DNA of 64,000 nucleotides from JAATGI01 sp036510675 (GCA_036510675.1 DATCDN010000138.1:62001-126000); one strand, 5' to 3'; positions 26,181 through 34,367 are shown, counted from the stretch's first letter. Numbers and translations are program-made. Notes: generated from the sequence alone by a model not told the origin.

Positions 26181-26189
26181 CTGGCGGTT

Positions 26190-26266
26190 CAGTCATCAGT
26201 TTTCAGTTTTCAGTAAGGGACGCCGCGTAGCAGACTGATAACTGACAACTGATAACTGACGACTCA
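26190..26266. repeat. Degenerate CAGT/ACTG inverted repeat, copy 1
   Basis: The left arm (26190-26214) is built of CAGTTTT/CAGTCATCAG units. The right arm (26234-26264) is built of ACTGATAACTGACA units, the reverse complement pattern. They are separated by 19 bases and could form a hairpin. The same unit vocabulary makes up the longer repeat at 56458-56659. It abuts the 3' ends of two convergent genes, where it may end transcription. Confidence 0.75.
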
Positions 26267-26845
26267 CTGCGACGTGCCGAACGAACCGCCGACATTGGCT
26301 TCGTTCGGCAAAAACAACATTTTCTCGCAAGCCAATTCGGTGGATGACATTGGCGCCGGCCCCGGCGCGGCCGCGATCTCGGCAGCGGCGGCCGTGCCGT
26401 TTCGGCCGGCTTGGCGCTGTTCCAGCATCATCAGGGTGCGGCGGAAGCCGCGATCCAGCGACGCCTCATAGCGGGCGAAGTCGGGCATCTGCTCCGGCCA
26501 GTTATGGTCGCCGCGCCGCTGGCCGTAATGCGCATATTTTTGGTCGGCCGAGGCGTTGAGATAGGCGGCCTCGATACGGCACAGCCGGTCGAGCCGCCAC
26601 GACAACAGCGCAAGGCGCCGCACCAGCGCCGCCTCGAACGCGTCTTGCGGTAACAGCGCCCCGGCGAGGTCGGCATGATAGGCGACAAAGTGGTCGCTAT
26701 CCTCGGCCAACGCCACCACCTGCCGCGCCCGCAACCCGTGCCGCAGCGCATTCTCCCGAGAATTATCCTTACCCGTCCGGGTCTTAGGCCCGGTACTCAG
26801 CGCCGCATTACGCCGGTTCGCCACAATCTGCGCCTCAGTCGCCAT
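26264..26845 (-). CDS. Conserved hypothetical protein (STGPKT-type family)
   Basis: 193 residues. The N-terminus IVANRRNAALSTGPKTRTGK followed by SRENALRHGLRA is typical of a widespread uncharacterised family that is often multicopy and found near mobile or repeated DNA. A helical middle (LLSWRLDRLCRIEAAYLNAS) follows, then an Ala/Pro-rich linker and a short C-terminal piece. No catalytic motif is visible. It lies at the left edge of the restriction-modification and toxin-antitoxin island. Confidence 0.65.
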   Translation of the reverse strand: MATEAQIVANRRNAALSTGPKTRTGKDNSRENALRHGLRARQVVALAEDSDHFVAYHADLAGALLPQDAFEAALVRRLALLSWRLDRLCRIEAAYLNASADQKYAHYGQRRGDHNWPEQMPDFARYEASLDRGFRRTLMMLEQRQAGRNGTAAAAEIAAAPGPAPMSSTELACEKMLFLPNEANVGGSFGTSQ

Positions 26846-26905
26846 CGGGTTCTCCTTCCGACGACAGATTTAACGCATTTCGCGGTATAGTCAATAGTTT
26901 TACGG

Positions 26906-27625
26906 TTAGAACCGCTTTTCATATTCGATACTGATCCGCGTCAGGATCGCGCCGTAGTCGCGATTGGTGAGAGTGAAATCGGCCCATTCGAAGGGGAATG
27001 GGGGATTACCCTCAGGGTCGTTCGTTGCGCGGTAGCGCAGAAAGAGAAACTCATCAAAATCCGGTGCCGCCAGATCGCGTAGCCGTTGCTCCGCGGCGGC
27101 GGCTTCCTGAATCGGATGCTTGTGCTTCTTGCCGTCGGTACGGAATGAACGTTCGCCCTCGAGGCCGATGGCATATGGCGCCGAATTGATGCCGACTATT
27201 CCGATACATATCGGATTGCCTCCACCCCTCTTGAATTGACGAACCTGTTTCGTCAAGTCGCCAATGACGCGGTCGATTTGCTTAATCATTGCCTTGGCCA
27301 GAATTTTCACCTCGCCACCGATTTCAATCGTCGCGACTGGTCCCTGAGCGACATGGGACCCGATCTCAATCCTCGCTTGCTCGCCGGGAATGATCTCTCC
27401 GAAGGTTGCATCGCCACGTCGAGCCACTTTGCCGTGCTGACGATTGACGCGATTCATGACCCGCAGATGGGCGTCTATTGCGGTGACCAGTTTCCTGGAC
27501 CGGCCGAGTTCGTACAAATCCTCGAAGAACTGAATGGCGACGTTGTCGCCCTTATTCGACGAACGGTGACGGTATTCGTGGCCGTCGAATACCTTCTGAA
27601 ATTCAGTTAGCAGCCGATAGGCCAT
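26906..27625 (-). CDS. Probable type II restriction endonuclease (PD-(D/E)XK-like)
   Basis: 239 residues. It is called from context and a candidate nuclease core: PVATIEIGGEVKILAKAMIK contains Glu101 and an E-x-K pair (Glu105, Lys107) on a predicted strand, followed by a helix, as in PD-(D/E)XK restriction enzymes. It overlaps the 3' end of a DNA methyltransferase gene by 23 nt on the same strand. Base composition is AT-richer than flanking core genes, as is common for mobile restriction-modification systems. The recognition sequence is unknown. Confidence 0.65.
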   Translation of the reverse strand: MAYRLLTEFQKVFDGHEYRHRSSNKGDNVAIQFFEDLYELGRSRKLVTAIDAHLRVMNRVNRQHGKVARRGDATFGEIIPGEQARIEIGSHVAQGPVATIEIGGEVKILAKAMIKQIDRVIGDLTKQVRQFKRGGGNPICIGIVGINSAPYAIGLEGERSFRTDGKKHKHPIQEAAAAEQRLRDLAAPDFDEFLFLRYRATNDPEGNPPFPFEWADFTLTNRDYGAILTRISIEYEKRF

Positions 27626-28622
27626 CGAGCACGACCATCACCTTCGTGGCGCCGACATCGCGATGACCCTTTGTGGCGCTCAAAAGCCGTTTTTGTGCGA
27701 TGTCGAAATATTTTGGTTCGATATCGACGCCAATTGAATTGCGGCCAGTCTTGACCGCCGCAATCGATGTCGAGGCTGTGCCAGCAAAGGGATCGAGTAC
27801 GGTGTCCCCCGCGAAAGAAAACAACCGTATGAGCCGTTCCGCCAATTCAACAGGAAATGGCGCCGGATGCCCGTCACGCGTCGAAGCGCCGCGAACGTCG
27901 TTCCAAAACGAACGTTGCCAGCGACGCATCTCGTCTCGCGTCAGCATAGACAGGGCTTTCGTAAGCATTGACACCGACCGGTAGCCGCCGCCCTTCCGCA
28001 TGAAAAGCACGAACTCCGTATCATTTTTTATGATCGCGCCTGGTTGATAGGGCTTCCCATAGAAGCCTGCGCCGTTGCCATCCGCCTCGGTCGCTCCATT
28101 TGTAATCTTGTGCCAAAAGATTGGCGTCAGATTGTCGAGGCCCAGGCGTCGCGCTCTCACCTGAATGTCCGAATGGAGCGGCATAACGTGATGCCGACCC
28201 GCGACCTTGCGTGGGATGCACACATCGCCGACGACACAACAGATACGGCCGCCCTCCACCAAAACCCGAGCGCATTCGCGCCAGACTTTGTCGAGTTCGT
28301 CGAGGAACGTCTCGTACGCGGCGACATCGCCCAACTGGCCGGCATGATCTTCGTATTTCTTCAACGTCCAATACGGCGGAGAGGTAACGACAAGGTGAAC
28401 GGACGAATCAGGAATCCAGGAAAGGTCCCTCGCGTCCCCAAGTTTCAAATGATGTTGTGTTTGGTCGAAGGGTGCCGGCCACGCGACCGTTCGGTAGTGT
28501 ACGTTCGCTTTTAGAAGCGCCGCATGTCCCTCCGGCGTATTGTCTTCTGACGGAAGGCGTGGTCCCTCCGCCATCGGTGCGATGACTGTTCGGACTTTCT
28601 TATTTTCTGATTTGGCGGCCAT
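27603..28622 (-). CDS. Type II DNA methyltransferase (N4-cytosine or N6-adenine, TSPPY class)
   Basis: 339 residues. Motif IV TSPPYW (residues 80-85) precedes motif I DPFAGTASTS (near residues 277-286), so the catalytic motif comes before the SAM-binding motif, the beta-class order. SPPYW is most often seen in N4-cytosine enzymes, but N6-adenine is not excluded. It pairs with the downstream overlapping candidate nuclease and would protect the host sites. There is no obvious C-protein regulator. It is AT-richer than its surroundings. Confidence 0.88.
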   Translation of the reverse strand: MAAKSENKKVRTVIAPMAEGPRLPSEDNTPEGHAALLKANVHYRTVAWPAPFDQTQHHLKLGDARDLSWIPDSSVHLVVTSPPYWTLKKYEDHAGQLGDVAAYETFLDELDKVWRECARVLVEGGRICCVVGDVCIPRKVAGRHHVMPLHSDIQVRARRLGLDNLTPIFWHKITNGATEADGNGAGFYGKPYQPGAIIKNDTEFVLFMRKGGGYRSVSMLTKALSMLTRDEMRRWQRSFWNDVRGASTRDGHPAPFPVELAERLIRLFSFAGDTVLDPFAGTASTSIAAVKTGRNSIGVDIEPKYFDIAQKRLLSATKGHRDVGATKVMVVLDGLSAAN

Positions 28623-28780
28623 TTATTTGTCCCGCTTGAGCTTATTCGCGACCATTACGGGGAGCTAGGATATTTTGGGGTAAACTAGAAGTTGCCCACC
28701 GAATATTGTGTACCGGCTGCTTTAGTTCGTATTTTGTTCTAACATAGCTTCGCGTGACGAATGCGTCAACATTGCGTTGC

Positions 28781-28862
28781 CGACCTCGGCTTGCGACATC
28801 GCCATCGCCTTGAAGCGCGCTTCCAGTCGGTGCGGTCTTCGCGGCGCGCGAGGCGGCGCGCG
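28781..28862 (-). pseudogene. Broken partial copy of brnA
   Basis: This segment repeats the part of the nearby intact brnA at 29094-29167 (encoding ARRLARGEDRTDWKR and MSQAEVE) with a few substitutions. About eight extra bases shift the reading frame, so ARREDRTDWKR and AMSQAEVG fall in different frames. Neither a complete start nor the ribbon-helix-helix part is present. It is a decayed tandem duplicate. Confidence 0.7.
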
Positions 28863-28899
28863 CCTTTCACCGGTGAGGGTGTGAAGGTGGAGGAAATGC

Positions 28900-29211
28900 T
28901 TACCGCGACTGAACGAATGCACGCAGCACCGCGTTGATACGCGTCTGATAGCCTTTGCCGCGCGACCTGAACCAATCGACAATGTCGGCGTCGAGGCGGA
29001 TGTGGATGTCCTTCTTCGGCGCGGGGATACCGAGCACGATTCTTGCTTCCCAGCCCTTCGGCAGCTTGCCTTCTTCTTCGTCGGCGAGGCGCTCGACCTC
29101 GGCCTGCGACATCGCCTTGACGCGCTTCCAGTCGGTGCGGTCTTCGCCGCGCGCGAGGCGGCGCGCGATCGCCTCACCCGAAGCGCGCACGATACGTTCT
29201 TTTTTCGCCAT
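28900..29211 (-). CDS. brnA: BrnA antitoxin
   Basis: 103-residue antitoxin of the BrnTA type II system. A basic N-terminal region is followed by RTDWKRVKAMSQAEVERLAD, then the C-terminal DNA-binding part PKKDIHIRLDADIVDWFRSR with KGYQTRINAVLRAFV, typical of BrnA ribbon-helix-helix proteins. It overlaps the upstream brnT by 38 nt. BrnA neutralises the BrnT ribonuclease and represses the operon. Confidence 0.9.
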   Translation of the reverse strand: MAKKERIVRASGEAIARRLARGEDRTDWKRVKAMSQAEVERLADEEEGKLPKGWEARIVLGIPAPKKDIHIRLDADIVDWFRSRGKGYQTRINAVLRAFVQSR

Positions 29212-29443
29212 CTCTCGCTCTCCTCAACGATATGAGCCGGATCGACTCATCGCGCCGCGTCCAGACCACCGCGACCAATTCATCGGTCACCAATCCAATG
29301 GAGACGTAACGTTCCTCGCCGCCACGCGGCGATGGATACGTCAGCACGGGCCGGCCATCGAACAGCAATGCGCCGGCCAACAGGTCCAAGCGATGCTTCT
29401 CGACGTTGGCCGTGCGCTTGTTTTCGTTCCATTCGAATTGCAT
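29174..29443 (-). CDS. brnT: BrnT ribonuclease toxin
   Basis: 89-residue BrnT: MQFEWNENKRTANVEKHRLD at the start, the central GEERYVSIGLVTDELVAVVW, and IRLISLRRARDGEKRTYR at the end. All are family-typical and include the Lys/His/Arg residues expected for the RelE-like active site. It is the first gene of a toxin-first operon with brnA. Members cleave mRNA during stress. Confidence 0.92.
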   Translation of the reverse strand: MQFEWNENKRTANVEKHRLDLLAGALLFDGRPVLTYPSPRGGEERYVSIGLVTDELVAVVWTRRDESIRLISLRRARDGEKRTYRARFG

Positions 29444-29584
29444 GGCGCAATATGTACACGAATGTGTACATATTCAAGATACTGCCGCCGTCCCAGCGAG
29501 GCCGCGACCCATGATGCAACCGCACGATGGATACCGCCCCGGGATCAAGTCCGGGGGTGCGCCGGTAAGGGAACAGATTATATT

Positions 29585-29603
29585 GGTAGGAAGTATTGCT
29601 ACC
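29585..29603. promoter_or_regulatory. Inverted repeat, candidate ParD operator
   Basis: GGTAG and CTACC, nine bases apart, lie 22-41 bases ahead of the parD start. ParD-type repressors bind short palindromes at this position in their own promoter. The call rests on symmetry and location only. Confidence 0.3.
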
Positions 29604-29625
29604 CTAGCCGTTCAGGAATCAAGCC

Positions 29626-29919
29626 ATGACCAGTGTCGCGAAAGTGTCGAAAGTCAGCGTCGCCCTGACATCGGCGATGGCCGAGCTGGTGGATGAGGCC
29701 GTGGCGAGCGGCGACTATGCTTCGGGCAGCGAAGTCATTCGCGAGGCGCTGCGCGAATGGAAACTGCGCCGGACGCTGAGACTGCATGAGCAGGATGAGT
29801 TGCGCCGGCAGTGGGCCGAAGGGCTGGCGAGCGGGCCGGGGCGATTCGCCTCGCTCGCCGCGATCAAGCGCGAGGCGCGGCGCCGGCTCAAGGCCGCGCC
29901 CGCGTCGGCCAAGGGCTGA
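29626..29919 (+). CDS. parD: ParD-type ribbon-helix-helix antitoxin
   Basis: 97 residues: an N-terminal RHH (KVSVALTSAMAELVDEAVAS then GDYASGSEVIREALREWK) and a C-terminal toxin-binding helix (GRFASLAAIKREARRRL). GDYAS-SEV-REAL is the classic ParD signature. It is followed eight bases downstream by parE. It would bind the operon promoter and block ParE. Confidence 0.9.
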   Translation: MTSVAKVSKVSVALTSAMAELVDEAVASGDYASGSEVIREALREWKLRRTLRLHEQDELRRQWAEGLASGPGRFASLAAIKREARRRLKAAPASAKG

Positions 29920-29927
29920 CTTATCTC

Positions 29928-30215
29928 GTGGCGCGGTTCACGCGCACCGCCCGGACCGAACAAGATCTGATTAAAATCTGGCCTTATATCGCGCGCGACA
30001 ATCCAAAAGCGGCGGACAAATTGCTCGACACGATCGACCGCGCCTGCGCGCGCCTGGCGGAGAACCCGCGCATGGGACCGGCACGGCCCGACCTCGCCGC
30101 CGGCTTGCGGTATTTCATTACCGGCAAGTACCTGATGCTCTATCGCGAGGCGCCGGGCGGGGTCGAGATCGTGCGGGTCGTCCACGGCGCGCGCCATCTG
30201 CCGGATTTATTTTGA
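29928..30215 (+). CDS. parE: ParE-type toxin
   Basis: 95 residues starting at GTG: ARFTRTARTEQDLIKIWPYI, DTIDRACARLAENPRMGPAR, and GKYLMLYREAPGGVEIVRVV followed by HGARHL. This is the ParE pattern (gyrase-inhibiting RelE-fold toxin). No better in-frame start lies between the parD stop and GTG. It is followed by an intrinsic terminator, so parDE is a self-contained cassette just upstream of sucC. Confidence 0.9.
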   Translation: MARFTRTARTEQDLIKIWPYIARDNPKAADKLLDTIDRACARLAENPRMGPARPDLAAGLRYFITGKYLMLYREAPGGVEIVRVVHGARHLPDLF

Positions 30216-30241
30216 ACGTCCGCCGGTAGCCCCCCACCCTA

Positions 30242-30280
30242 CCCCCCCCGAGCGCCCCCGAGCGCGGGGGGTAATTTTTG
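30242..30280 (+). terminator. GC-rich terminator after parDE
   Basis: A C-run arm (CCCCCCG) and a G-run arm (CGGGGGG), about 15 bases apart, form a stem that is followed by TAATTTTTG. It separates parDE from sucCD. Confidence 0.6.
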
Positions 30281-30368
30281 TTTACCGCAACGCAATACCG
30301 GCCTAATCCTATGGCCCGTCGTGGGCGCCAGCCCGCCATAAATTTCGCCATAATGTCCGGGCCGCAGC

Positions 30369-31565
30369 ATGAATATCCACGAATATCAGGCCAAGACCCT
30401 TCTGCAGAAATTCGGTGTTGCGGTGCCCAAGGGCGGCGTCGCCTATACGCCGCAAGAGGCGGAGAAGATCGCCGGGACCTTGGCCGGGCCGGTCTATGTC
30501 GTGAAGGCACAGATTCATGCCGGCGGGCGCGGCGCGGGGCACTTCAAGGACCACCCGACCGAAAAAGGCGGCGTGCGCCTCGCCAAGTCGCCGGCCGAGG
30601 CCGGGCGCGAGGCTGCCGCGATGCTGGGCCACACCCTGATCACCAAACAGACCGGGCCGGCGGGGCGCGAGGTCAAGCGCGTCTATATCGAGGAAGGCTG
30701 CGACATCAAGCGCGAGCTCTATCTCGGCATGCTGGTCGATCGCGCCACCGGGCGCGTCACCATGATGGCCTCGACCGAGGGCGGCATGGAGATCGAGGAA
30801 GTCGCGGCGAAACACCCGGAGAAAATCCTGCGCGTCGCCATCGACCCCGCCACCGGGTTTCAGCCGTTCCACGCCCGCGAGCTGGCGTTCGGCCTCGGCC
30901 TGCAAGGGGCACAGATCGGCGCCGCCACCAAGTTCATGCAGGCGATGGCGGCTTCGTTCGCGGCGCTGGACGCGTCGATCGTCGAGATCAACCCGCTGGT
31001 CGTGACCGGCAAGGGCGACATCATCGCGCTCGACGCCAAGATGAATTTCGACGACAACGCGCTGTTCCGCCACAAGGACATCGACGCGATGCGCGACGAA
31101 GCGGAGATCGACCCGATCGAGCTGGAGGCCGGCAAGCATGAGCTGAATTACGTCAAGCTCGACGGCAATATCGGCTGCATGGTCAATGGCGCCGGCCTCG
31201 CCATGGCGACCATGGACATCATCAAGCTCTATGGCGGCAGCCCCGCCAATTTCCTCGATGTCGGCGGCGGCGCCACCAAGGAGCGCGTCACCATCGCGTT
31301 CAAGCTGATCCTGTCCGACCCCAACGTCGAAGGCATCCTGGTCAATATCTTCGGCGGCATCATGCGCTGTGACGTGATCGCCGAGGGCATCGTCGCCGCC
31401 GCGCGCGAGGTCGCGCTGGACGTGCCGCTGGTGGTGCGGCTCGAAGGCACCAATGTGAAATTGGGGAAGAAGATATTGGCCGAATCGGGACTGCCGATCC
31501 TCAGCGCCGACGATCTCGGCGACGCCGCGCAAAAGGTCGTCACGGCCGTGAAGGAGGCCGCGTAG
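30369..31565 (+). CDS. sucC: Succinyl-CoA ligase (ADP-forming) subunit beta
   Basis: 398-residue ATP-grasp subunit of the TCA-cycle succinyl-CoA synthetase. MNIHEYQAKTLLQKFGVAVP opens the protein; VKAQIHAGGRG is the nucleotide-binding loop; VEINPLVVT and LVNIFGGIMRCDVIAEGI are conserved landmarks. The insert between HAGGRG and GGVRLAKS is the one usual in alphaproteobacterial SucC. It pairs with sucD 118 nt downstream. The two genes are normally joined to sucAB, which are not here. Confidence 0.95.
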   Translation: MNIHEYQAKTLLQKFGVAVPKGGVAYTPQEAEKIAGTLAGPVYVVKAQIHAGGRGAGHFKDHPTEKGGVRLAKSPAEAGREAAAMLGHTLITKQTGPAGREVKRVYIEEGCDIKRELYLGMLVDRATGRVTMMASTEGGMEIEEVAAKHPEKILRVAIDPATGFQPFHARELAFGLGLQGAQIGAATKFMQAMAASFAALDASIVEINPLVVTGKGDIIALDAKMNFDDNALFRHKDIDAMRDEAEIDPIELEAGKHELNYVKLDGNIGCMVNGAGLAMATMDIIKLYGGSPANFLDVGGGATKERVTIAFKLILSDPNVEGILVNIFGGIMRCDVIAEGIVAAAREVALDVPLVVRLEGTNVKLGKKILAESGLPILSADDLGDAAQKVVTAVKEAA

Positions 31566-31591
31566 CGATGCGACATCATCCCTCACGCACC

Positions 31592-31654
31592 ATACCGGCG
31601 AAAGCCGGTGTCCACGGTGGAGCGGCTCGATGGACCCCGGCTTCCGCCGGGGTG
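31592..31654. repeat. Intergenic palindromic repeat (CCGGCGAAAGCCGG / CCCCGGCTTCCGCCGGGG)
   Basis: Two adjacent palindromes in the sucC-sucD gap. Related sequences with a CCCCGG...CCGGGG core occur at about 15639-15683 and 29535-29556. They look like short dispersed extragenic palindromes of the REP type and could tune sucC:sucD mRNA ratios. Confidence 0.6.
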
Positions 31655-31683
31655 GGGCAAAATTTCAACCGCACGGTTAAGCC

Positions 31684-32559
31684 ATGAGCATTCTCGTCGA
31701 TAAGAATACCAAGGTCATGTGCCAGGGCTTCACCGGCGCGCAGGGCACCTTTCATTCCGAGCAGGCGATCGCCTACGGCACCAAGATGGTCGGCGGCGTG
31801 ACGCCCGGCAAAGGCGGCACCAAGCATCTCGACCTGCCGGTGTTCGACACGGTGCGCCAATGCGTCGAGGCGACCGGCGCCACCGCCAGCGTCCTCTATG
31901 TGCCGCCGCCCTTCGCCGCCGACGCCATTCTGGAGGCGATCGACGCCGAGATACCGCTGGTGATCTGCATCACCGAGGGGATTCCGATCCTCGACATGGT
32001 GCGGGTGAAGCGCGCGCTGGGCGGCTCCAAGACGCGGTTGATCGGGCCGAATTGTCCGGGCGTCATCACGCCGGGCGAATGCAAGATCGGCATCATGCCC
32101 GGTCATATCCACAAAAAGGGCTCGGTCGGAATCGTCTCGCGCTCCGGCACGCTGACCTATGAGGCGGTGGCGCAGACCACCGCCGCCGGCCTCGGCCAAT
32201 CAACCTGCGTCGGCATCGGCGGCGACCCGGTCAACGGCACCAATTTCATCGAGGTGCTGGAGATGTTCCTCGGCGACGGCGAAACCAAGAGCATCGTGAT
32301 GATCGGCGAGATCGGCGGCGGCGCGGAAGAGGCCGCGGCCGACTTCCTCGCCCACAGCAAGGTCAAGAAGCCGGTGGTCGGCTTCATCGCCGGAAGCAGC
32401 GCCCCGCCGGGCCGCCGCATGGGCCATGCCGGCGCCATCATCTCCGGCGGCACCGGCACGGCGGAACAGAAGATCGAGGCGCTGCGCGCCGCCGGGGTCA
32501 CGATCTCGGAATCCCCGGCCGCGCTCGGCTCGACCATGGTGACGGTTCTGAAGGGCTAG
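31684..32559 (+). CDS. sucD: Succinyl-CoA ligase subunit alpha
   Basis: 291-residue CoA-binding subunit. It has an N-terminal Rossmann domain (CQGFTGAQGTFHSEQAIAYG), VLYVPPPFAADAI, GPNCPGVITPGECKIGIMPG, and the phosphohistidine loop GHAGAIISGGTGTA with His near residue 248. Together with SucC it interconverts succinyl-CoA and succinate with ADP/ATP. A strong hairpin follows its stop. Confidence 0.96.
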   Translation: MSILVDKNTKVMCQGFTGAQGTFHSEQAIAYGTKMVGGVTPGKGGTKHLDLPVFDTVRQCVEATGATASVLYVPPPFAADAILEAIDAEIPLVICITEGIPILDMVRVKRALGGSKTRLIGPNCPGVITPGECKIGIMPGHIHKKGSVGIVSRSGTLTYEAVAQTTAAGLGQSTCVGIGGDPVNGTNFIEVLEMFLGDGETKSIVMIGEIGGGAEEAAADFLAHSKVKKPVVGFIAGSSAPPGRRMGHAGAIISGGTGTAEQKIEALRAAGVTISESPAALGSTMVTVLKG

Positions 32560-32565
32560 GCGCCC

Positions 32566-32601
32566 GCTCATAAAAGGCGGGAGGCGCCGCCTTTTACGAG
32601 C
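32566..32601. terminator. Bidirectional hairpin between sucD and the convergent CHRD gene
   Basis: GCTCATAAAAGGCGG pairs with CCGCCTTTTACGAGC across a six-base loop (two mismatches at most). The A- and T-rich segments in the stem would serve either direction. Confidence 0.6.
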
Positions 32602-32632
32602 GCGTTTACCGAGGGACGCCCGGAACCCTTAC

Positions 32633-33085
32633 TTACATTCCCGGCGCGACTTGGCCGCGAATTTCGCCGCCCTTGTTGGTCGTGGTGTGGACATTGACAT
32701 AGTCCTTCCCGGCCATCAGATCGGCCCATTGCGCACCGGTCATGGTGGCGGTGCCTTCAAGCGGATTGGGCAGCGGATCGCCCATCTTCGCGCCCTTCGG
32801 CCCGAGATTGACGAGTACCCCGGCGTTGGTGGTCGGCGATGCCGGACCATGGATATGCGCCATGATCGCCGTCGAGTTCAGACCCTGCCAAGTGACCTTC
32901 CAGCTCACACTTTTTGCGGCGGGATCGAGGGTCAGAACGGCAGTCCCGGCACCGGCGCCCTGATGGGGCGGCACTTCCTGCGCCTCGGTCAATTGAACGG
33001 TAACGGTCTTCGTCTGCGCCTGGGCGGCGACGGCGAAGCCGGCGAGCATGGCGAGGCTCAACCCGGTTATGGCAAAGCGATTCAT
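32633..33085 (-). CDS. Secreted CHRD-domain protein
   Basis: 150 residues with a signal peptide (MNRFAITGLSLAMLAGFAVA, cleavage after AQA). One CHRD domain covers almost all of the mature part: VQLTEAQEVPPHQGAGAGTA, WQGLNSTAIMAHIHGPA and NVHTTTNKGGEIRGQV. CHRD domains are found in chordin and in many bacterial secreted proteins of unknown role. The ATG has AGGAGGAAG upstream, and the longer frame is not used. Confidence 0.88.
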   Translation of the reverse strand: MNRFAITGLSLAMLAGFAVAAQAQTKTVTVQLTEAQEVPPHQGAGAGTAVLTLDPAAKSVSWKVTWQGLNSTAIMAHIHGPASPTTNAGVLVNLGPKGAKMGDPLPNPLEGTATMTGAQWADLMAGKDYVNVHTTTNKGGEIRGQVAPGM

Positions 33086-33246
33086 GTGCTTCCTCCTCTT
33101 GATGGCGATTGGCATTTTTCGCGAATCTGGCGGCGGCGCCAATCACGATTGCGATATGGCATCCCGGCGCGGTGGCGAATTTAAGGCGGAACCGCGATTG
33201 ACAAGGCACGGAACGCTCCCTTTTATGAGCGCCTTCCAGCCGCGCC

Positions 33247-34365
33247 ATGGGGAATTCGATGATCGCACGCTTTCTCGCTGCCTCGCTGCCGGCGCTGGCC
33301 GTGATCTCTCTCGCGGCTTGGCCCGCGATGGCCGAAGACAAGCTGCTTAACGTCTATAACTGGTCCGACTATATCGCGCCGGACACAGTGAAGAATTTCG
33401 AGGCGGCGACCGGCATCAAGGTCAATTACGACGTTTACGACGCCAACGAAGTGCTGGAGGCGAAGCTGGAGGCCGGACACTCCGGCTATGACATCGTGGT
33501 TCCGACCGCGATGCCGTATCTGGCGCGCGAGGCGGCGGCCGGCGTATTCCAGCCGATCGACAAGGCCAAGCTGAAGAATTACGGCAATCTCGATCCCGAG
33601 ATCATGGCCGACGCCGCCAAGGCCGATCCCGGCAATAAATTTGGCGTGCCCTATATGTGGGGCACCACCGGCATCGGCTACAATATCGCCAAGGTCAAGG
33701 CGGCGCTGGGCGATGGCGCCCCGGTCGATTCCCTGGCGCTGCTGTTCGATCCCGCCAACGCCAAGAAACTGTCGGCGTGCGGCATCGAGGTGCTGGACAG
33801 CGCCCAGGAATTATTCCCGGCGGCGCTGCTCTATGCCGGGCGCGATCCGCTGGGCCGCACCCCCGACGATGTGGCGAAGGCCGCGGAAGTGCTGACCGCG
33901 ATCCGCCCCTATATCCGCAAGTTCCATTCCTCGGAATACATCAACGATCTGGCGAACGGCGATATCTGCCTCGCCTTCGGCTATTCGGGCGACGTGGTGC
34001 AGGCCAAGTCCCGCGCCGCCGAGGCCAAGAACAAGGTCCGGATCGCCTATGTCATCCCGAAGGAAGGCGCGATGATCTGGATCGACATGATGGCGATCCC
34101 CAAGGATGCGCCCCACCCCGCCAACGCGCTCGCCTGGATCGACAATATCCTCACGCCCCAGGTCGATGCCGCGATCAGCAACACCGTCGCCTATGCCAAC
34201 CCCAATCTGCATGCGACGCCGTTCGTCCTGGCGGCGATCCGCGAGGACCCGGCGATCTATCCGCCGCCGTCGGTGCGCAAGCGCCTGTTCTTCGACCGGC
34301 CGGTGACGCCGGAATTCGAGCGGGCGCGCACCCGGGCCTGGACCAGGGTCAAGACGGGGAGCTGA
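33247..34365 (+). CDS. potF: Polyamine (putrescine/spermidine) ABC transporter substrate-binding protein
   Basis: 372-residue periplasmic receptor. Signal peptide in residues 1-30, then LLNVYNWSDYIAPDTVKNFE, the PotD/PotF start containing the substrate-contacting tryptophan and acidic residues. YDIVVPTAMPYLAREA and GVPYMWGTTGIGYN also match. The PotF-like (putrescine) character is inferred from overall sequence. It heads the operon with ATPase and two permeases. Confidence 0.88.
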   Translation: MGNSMIARFLAASLPALAVISLAAWPAMAEDKLLNVYNWSDYIAPDTVKNFEAATGIKVNYDVYDANEVLEAKLEAGHSGYDIVVPTAMPYLAREAAAGVFQPIDKAKLKNYGNLDPEIMADAAKADPGNKFGVPYMWGTTGIGYNIAKVKAALGDGAPVDSLALLFDPANAKKLSACGIEVLDSAQELFPAALLYAGRDPLGRTPDDVAKAAEVLTAIRPYIRKFHSSEYINDLANGDICLAFGYSGDVVQAKSRAAEAKNKVRIAYVIPKEGAMIWIDMMAIPKDAPHPANALAWIDNILTPQVDAAISNTVAYANPNLHATPFVLAAIREDPAIYPPPSVRKRLFFDRPVTPEFERARTRAWTRVKTGS

Positions 34366-34367
34366 GT

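Noticed and set aside
28722..29177. 151-codon minus-strand ORF spanning the brnA remnant
   Set aside because: It is a frame-shifted reading of brnA and its decayed copy, with no coherent product.
33657..34361. N-terminal extension of the polyamine ATPase into potF
   Set aside because: It lies entirely inside the potF coding sequence in another frame and has no similarity to ATPases.
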